This document shows, piece by piece, positions 61,039 to 64,000 of a stretch of DNA of 64,000 bases. Position numbers and translations under genes: made by a program. Under the pieces are notes generated by a model, which ran no database searches, had not been told where the DNA came from, and saw nothing but the letters and a program-made list of their open reading frames with translations. Source of the DNA: JADJWR01 sp963847675 (GTDB taxonomy: Bacteria; Pseudomonadota; Gammaproteobacteria; Burkholderiales; Burkholderiaceae_F). Positions within the stretch are counted from its first letter, which is position 1, and each line of letters starts with the position of its first letter. Where the stretch lies: positions 558,001 through 622,000 of the forward strand of contig CAWKAP010000004.1 of the NCBI GenBank assembly GCA_963847675.1, in the 5' to 3' direction.

Positions 61039-63014
61039 TCAGCGCGCGGACTTCGTAGGACGGCCGGGATCGCCCGCCACCACCGCGCCGGTCGCCGCCT
61101 TCGCGTTGAGGCGGCGGGGCCTGTCGCGCTGGCGGCGGCTCGGGAGCCGCGTCCCGCGGGGCCGTCGCCGGCGCGGGGATGGCGCCGACTGTGGCGCAGG
61201 CGTCGCGTCGGCGCGGGCGTCGTGACGCTCGGCGGCGCGGGTCCGCGCGGGGCAGAGCGACGGCCGTCGTGCGACGCGGTCCCGGGGTCGCCGCGTCCGC
61301 GCGAGGCGGGGGCGACCGATGGAGTCGGTGGCTGAGCTTGCGCAGGCGTGGCCTCGCGCGGCCGCGCCCGTTCAGGGTGGGGCGATTGCGGTACCTGCGG
61401 CTGAGTCGACGTGGGCGGCTGGCGCGGTGGCAGTCTTCGGCCATCCTGGATCGGCGCAGCCGGTCCGCCGCGCGCGGGCGACGGTTCCGGGCGGAGTGCC
61501 GGCGGTTGTGGGACGGGCCTCGCCCTCGGTACCTCGGCAACTCCCGGTGTCTCCGGCAGGCGAGGCACGGCGCCGGATCGCGGCGGCCGCTCCGGCAGAC
61601 TGGCCCCTGGCCTTGGATCAACCCTCGGCGTCGGAGAGGCTGCGCGAGGAACCGGTGGCGCAGAGTCGATGGCCTGTCTCCGTTTGGTGTTCGGCACATT
61701 GGCCGGCGGCTGCGGACGCGCGATGTACTGGCGCCATTCGGAGGGTGGCGGGCGATGCCCGCGATGCACCGGTTCCGGCCGGCCGAAGCGATCGCCGGCA
61801 ACCCAGGTCGATCGATCCGGATGGCGATGCACGTATTTCGGCGCCTGCACGATGGTGATCTGACCGCCATGCCTCACGTGCTGGACGTTGACTACGCGAA
61901 AATGGCGCGGGGTATGGCGATACGCAGGCACGTAGACCTCGTGCGGCCCGAGCGGAAACCAGCCGATCGGCGCGCCGATGCTGACACTGACACCGGGGGT
62001 GCCGAACCACGCTACCAGCGCCGGGGCGTACACGGGCCGCGGCACGACGACACCCGGAATCCATCCCCAGACGCCGCCGACTACCGCCCAGCGTCCGTAA
62101 TGCAGAGGCGCGAAGCCCCACGGCGCCTCGTCGATCCAGGTCCAGCCCCAGGGACTGATCCAGACCCAGCGGCCGTAGCGGTACGGAGCCCAGGTGCCCG
62201 GCACGGCACTTGGGAACCAGACGGGGCCGTAGTCCTCGACCGTACGCCAGTCGCCGTAGTTGTCCAGCATCTCGACGCCGGTGGTCTCCCGCGAAACGTA
62301 GGCCGCACTGCGAATCGAGTCCTCGCGCGCGTCGCGCCCGGCGGCCCAGTCGTCGAAGCGGTCTGCGGCCGCGGCGGAAAGCTGGAAGCTGAGCATCGGT
62401 GGCGCGCTCAGTTCGCCGCGTTGGCCGGCGGCGACCATGAAGCTGCTGCCGGCGCTGGCAATGCGCACGCGGCCAGTGAAGGCAGTGACCGCGGTCACAC
62501 CCGGCGGCCTGTCGACGTCGATGCGATAGCTGCCCGGCTCGTCGAACGAGAAGCGCTCGCGCTGGGTCAGCACCTCCAGTTCGTTCAGGACCTCCGGGTT
62601 GCGCAGCCGCAGCGCGACGCTGCCGCGCAGCACCGCGATCTGGATGAACTCATCGTCGAGACGAGCGAAATCGACGGTGGTCTGTTCGTCGAGCCGCAGC
62701 GCGGTCGATCCGATCCGCACCTCGGCGCGGCCGGCTTGCCCCGTCTCGATACGCCAGCCGCCGGTCACCGGCCAGTTCAGCAGCGCGTCCTCGCGGCTTC
62801 CGGTGGACAGGTCGACCATCGTGACCGGACCGGCCAGCAGCGTGACACTGCCGACACGTCCGGGCGGGTCGGTTGCTTCGGCGTCAGCCACGGTTTGTGC
62901 CAGCGGCGTGCCCAGGGCGCAGAGGCCGGCGACGAGCATCCCCAATATCTGCAGCGCAATGCGGGCGAGGCGCGCGGCGAACGGCATCGGCAAGGCTGTT
63001 GTCCTCATTGGCAT
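61039..63014 (-). CDS. FecR-domain/DUF6600-like envelope protein with proline-rich tail; 3' end uncertain
   Basis: Signal peptide (ARIALQILGMLVAGLCALGT, PLAQ), then a FecR-like domain (GSVTLLAGPVTMVDL, EVRIGSTALRLDEQTTVDFA, QIAVLRGSVALRL) and a region rich in W/Y/G (YGPVWFPSAVPGTWAPYRYG; WIDEAPWGFAPLHYGRW), the arrangement of DUF6600 proteins common in Burkholderiales. The last 200 residues are Pro/Arg/Ala-rich. The start at 63014 has a GAAGG site. The original frame shows no stop before the next gene; reading one frame over from about 61190 gives ATPAPQSAPSPRRRR and a stop at 61039, so a frame break is likely and the end is not fixed. Confidence 0.65.
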
Positions 63015-63123
63015 CTGCGCCTTCAAGCCAGTCGTGAGTTTGACTCTTCCGGCGGCCATCGCGCGGTGACTGGCTGCGGTCTGGGCGACCCCATCGGGAC
63101 CGTGACGATTGCTTCCGGCAGGG

Positions 63124-63495
63124 CTAGTAGCCGTACGCGTAGCCGGCGCCTACGACACCGCGGCGACCGTGGGGGCGGCCGTGCTTCCAATGCTTCACGA
63201 CCGGGCCGTGAACATGGGGATAAACAACCGGATAGGCGAGGGGGGCGCGAAGTACCACGCGCGGCGGCAGATACGCCACCGGAACGGGTGCGGCGTAGAC
63301 AGGCGGCGGGGCATACACCGGAACCGGGTGCACGACAACGGGCGGGGGAGCAAAGAAAAAGCCAGGTGCCCCGATGCGGAGTCCGAACGCGGGAGTGTCA
63401 ACGTGCACCGCAACTGCGGTCCGGGCATGGGCGGCGCCGATCGGGGCGGCCAGGGCGACTGCGGAAACGGCGATGGCGGCAACGGCAGCTTTCAT
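63124..63495 (-). CDS. Small secreted Pro/Val/Tyr/His-rich protein
   Basis: A 123-residue protein. Signal peptide MKAAVAAIAVSAVALAAPIG then AAHA. The mature part is low-complexity (APPPVVVHPVPVYAPPPVYA, YLPPRVVLRAPL, HVHGPVVKHWKHGRPHGRRG), ending in GYAYGY. Such proteins occur beside FecR/DUF6600 genes and may be surface-associated; nothing more can be said. Start at 63495 with an ideal AAGGAGGTCGAG site. It lies downstream of a strong terminator on the same strand (63631-63660), so it needs its own promoter or read-through. Confidence 0.72.
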   Translation of the reverse strand: MKAAVAAIAVSAVALAAPIGAAHARTAVAVHVDTPAFGLRIGAPGFFFAPPPVVVHPVPVYAPPPVYAAPVPVAYLPPRVVLRAPLAYPVVYPHVHGPVVKHWKHGRPHGRRGVVGAGYAYGY

Positions 63496-63630
63496 CTCGA
63501 CCTCCTTGGACGTGTACCCCAAGAACGGCCGGGAGCGCCGTCCGTGCACCGGCAGCACCGCGAGAGTTTTACGATTTGTAAGCGGGCCGCCGGCGCGCTG
63601 GCGAGTCGCCGGGACGGACTCCGTGCAGAA

Positions 63631-63660
63631 GAAAAAAGGCCCGGCGCTAGGGCCGGGCCT
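63631..63660 (-). terminator. Strong intrinsic terminator / possible attenuator
   Basis: Minus strand: AGGCCCGGC (63660-63652) pairs perfectly with GCCGGGCCT (63645-63637), loop of 6, followed by six T and C (63636-63631). Very good terminator. It lies 136 bases before the 63495 start and about 245 bases after the GNAT stop. Confidence 0.85.
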
Positions 63661-63717
63661 GAACCACCAAGGAGGAGGTGGAGGAGACAAGCTGCTGTCG
63701 TGATGCTCGCCTTTCAT
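63634..63717 (-). other. Leader-peptide-like short reading frame ending in the terminator
   Basis: From ATG 63717 the frame reads MKGEHHDSSLSPPPPPWWFR and PGPSAGPFFF, the last part encoded by the terminator stem and T tract. The two Trp codons (63669-63664) lie four bases before the stem, and a five-proline stretch precedes them. A CCACC/GGTGG hairpin forms just upstream. The geometry looks like a translation-controlled attenuator; there is no stop before the terminator, and the frame continues in line with the 63124-63495 gene. The frame also extends upstream to 63744. The rest of 63496-63906 holds nothing else recognisable. Confidence 0.4.
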
Positions 63718-63906
63718 CGGCGGACGGTCTTCAACGCGCATCACAACCTACGAAACGCAGATTAGCACCGTGATTTGATACCTAGGCGGGTACCTGAAGA
63801 AAACTTCTAAAAGTGCTGACCTGAGACAAGTGCCGCAATCGCCCGCCTTGACGTTGCCGCTGCCGACCGTTCCCCGGCACCGGCCGCTGGCCGCAAGTCC
63901 AACGCC

Positions 63907-64000
63907 TCAGCCGAGCAGCCGGCGGTATTCGGGATGCCGCGCGAGATAGACCCTGACGTACGAGCACCGTGGCTGCACGCGAAGTCCCTCGGCGTCCGCG
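63907..64000 (-). CDS. GNAT-family N-acetyltransferase, C-terminal fragment
   Basis: Only the last 30 residues are inside the window: EGLRVQPRCSYVRVYLARHP then EYRRLLG and a stop at 63907-63909. This matches the end of small YjdJ-like GNAT proteins, where a Cys-containing strand and ARHPEY are typical. The rest lies beyond 64000. No statement about substrate is possible. Confidence 0.6.
   Translation of the reverse strand, partial: ADAEGLRVQPRCSYVRVYLARHPEYRRLLG

Noticed and set aside
61179..63581. 800-codon plus-strand frame opposite the FecR-like gene
   Set aside because: Its arginine-rich, motif-free translation mirrors the proline-rich coding strand; the minus strand has signal peptide, FecR domain and ribosome-binding sites.
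1..64000. CRISPR arrays, rRNA operons, prophage or transposase genes, biosynthetic gene clusters
   Set aside because: Looked for regular direct repeats, rRNA signatures, integrase/transposase motifs and large synthase modules on both strands; none was seen.

Overview
The window is high-GC DNA from a betaproteobacterium, most likely of the order Burkholderiales. The evidence is gene content and order: xseB-ispA-dxs in a row, a DUF3579 gene beside rpsT, murJ followed by a SirB1-family gene, aceE-aceF-lpdA with a lipoyl domain fused to the E3 subunit, and a Bug-type (TTT family) solute receptor. Coding density is high and most genes are housekeeping. No rRNA, tRNA, CRISPR array, prophage or transposase gene was found.

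Layout. 0-6.6 kb: a truncated sulfurtransferase and an EamA permease (minus strand), then isoprenoid precursor genes (ispA, dxs) with xseB, a class I amidotransferase and murB. 6.7-13.9 kb: arginine biosynthesis (argG; argD-argF) with a VOC protein, a Bug receptor and a large PLP-dependent Orn/Lys/Arg decarboxylase. 14-17.4 kb: DUF3579, rpsT, murJ, SirB1-like. 17.4-24.6 kb: a peroxiredoxin, gamma-glutamyltransferase, an HSD10-like SDR, a fused CoA-transferase, a flavin reductase with unusual codon use, and about 680 bases of structured non-coding DNA. 24.6-29.4 kb: a TetR-headed minus-strand operon for a two-part adenosylcobalamin-dependent acyl-CoA mutase, a MeaB GTPase fused to a nitroreductase, and a thioesterase. 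29.5-36.1 kb: xthA, a DUF4124/glutaredoxin protein, prlC and a FixJ-like two-component pair. 36.2-46.4 kb: pyruvate dehydrogenase operon, GFA protein, rpiA, DUF2459, DUF6394 and a potassium channel. 46.5-52.9 kb: a secreted protein, an isochorismatase-like hydrolase, an orphan molybdopterin hydroxylase subunit, yggX, argA and an SDR. 53-64 kb: hrpA, a class III nucleotide cyclase with TPRs, ybaN, TPR and envelope proteins, a leader-like element and the end of a GNAT gene.

The most interesting parts are: (1) the region 23543-23974, with five consecutive predicted hairpins, two of which have 22-23 bp arms and loops that are inverted copies of each other; (2) the mutase operon, whose catalytic subunit lacks the specificity residues of the known methylmalonyl-, isobutyryl- and 2-hydroxyisobutyryl-CoA mutases and whose chaperone GTPase carries a flavin nitroreductase domain; (3) a PPPPPWW-encoding leader-like segment running straight into an intrinsic terminator near 63.65 kb.

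A caution about quality: at least nine frame breaks occur in otherwise well-conserved genes (sseA, NTF2-like, mutase, tetR, aceF, lpdA, argA, and hrpA twice; probably also the FecR-like gene). Nearly all are single-base length changes in C/G-rich stretches, which looks like assembly or sequencing indels rather than gene decay. These genes are given over their full span with the break noted. Family names come from reading motifs and remembering families; no database search was possible.
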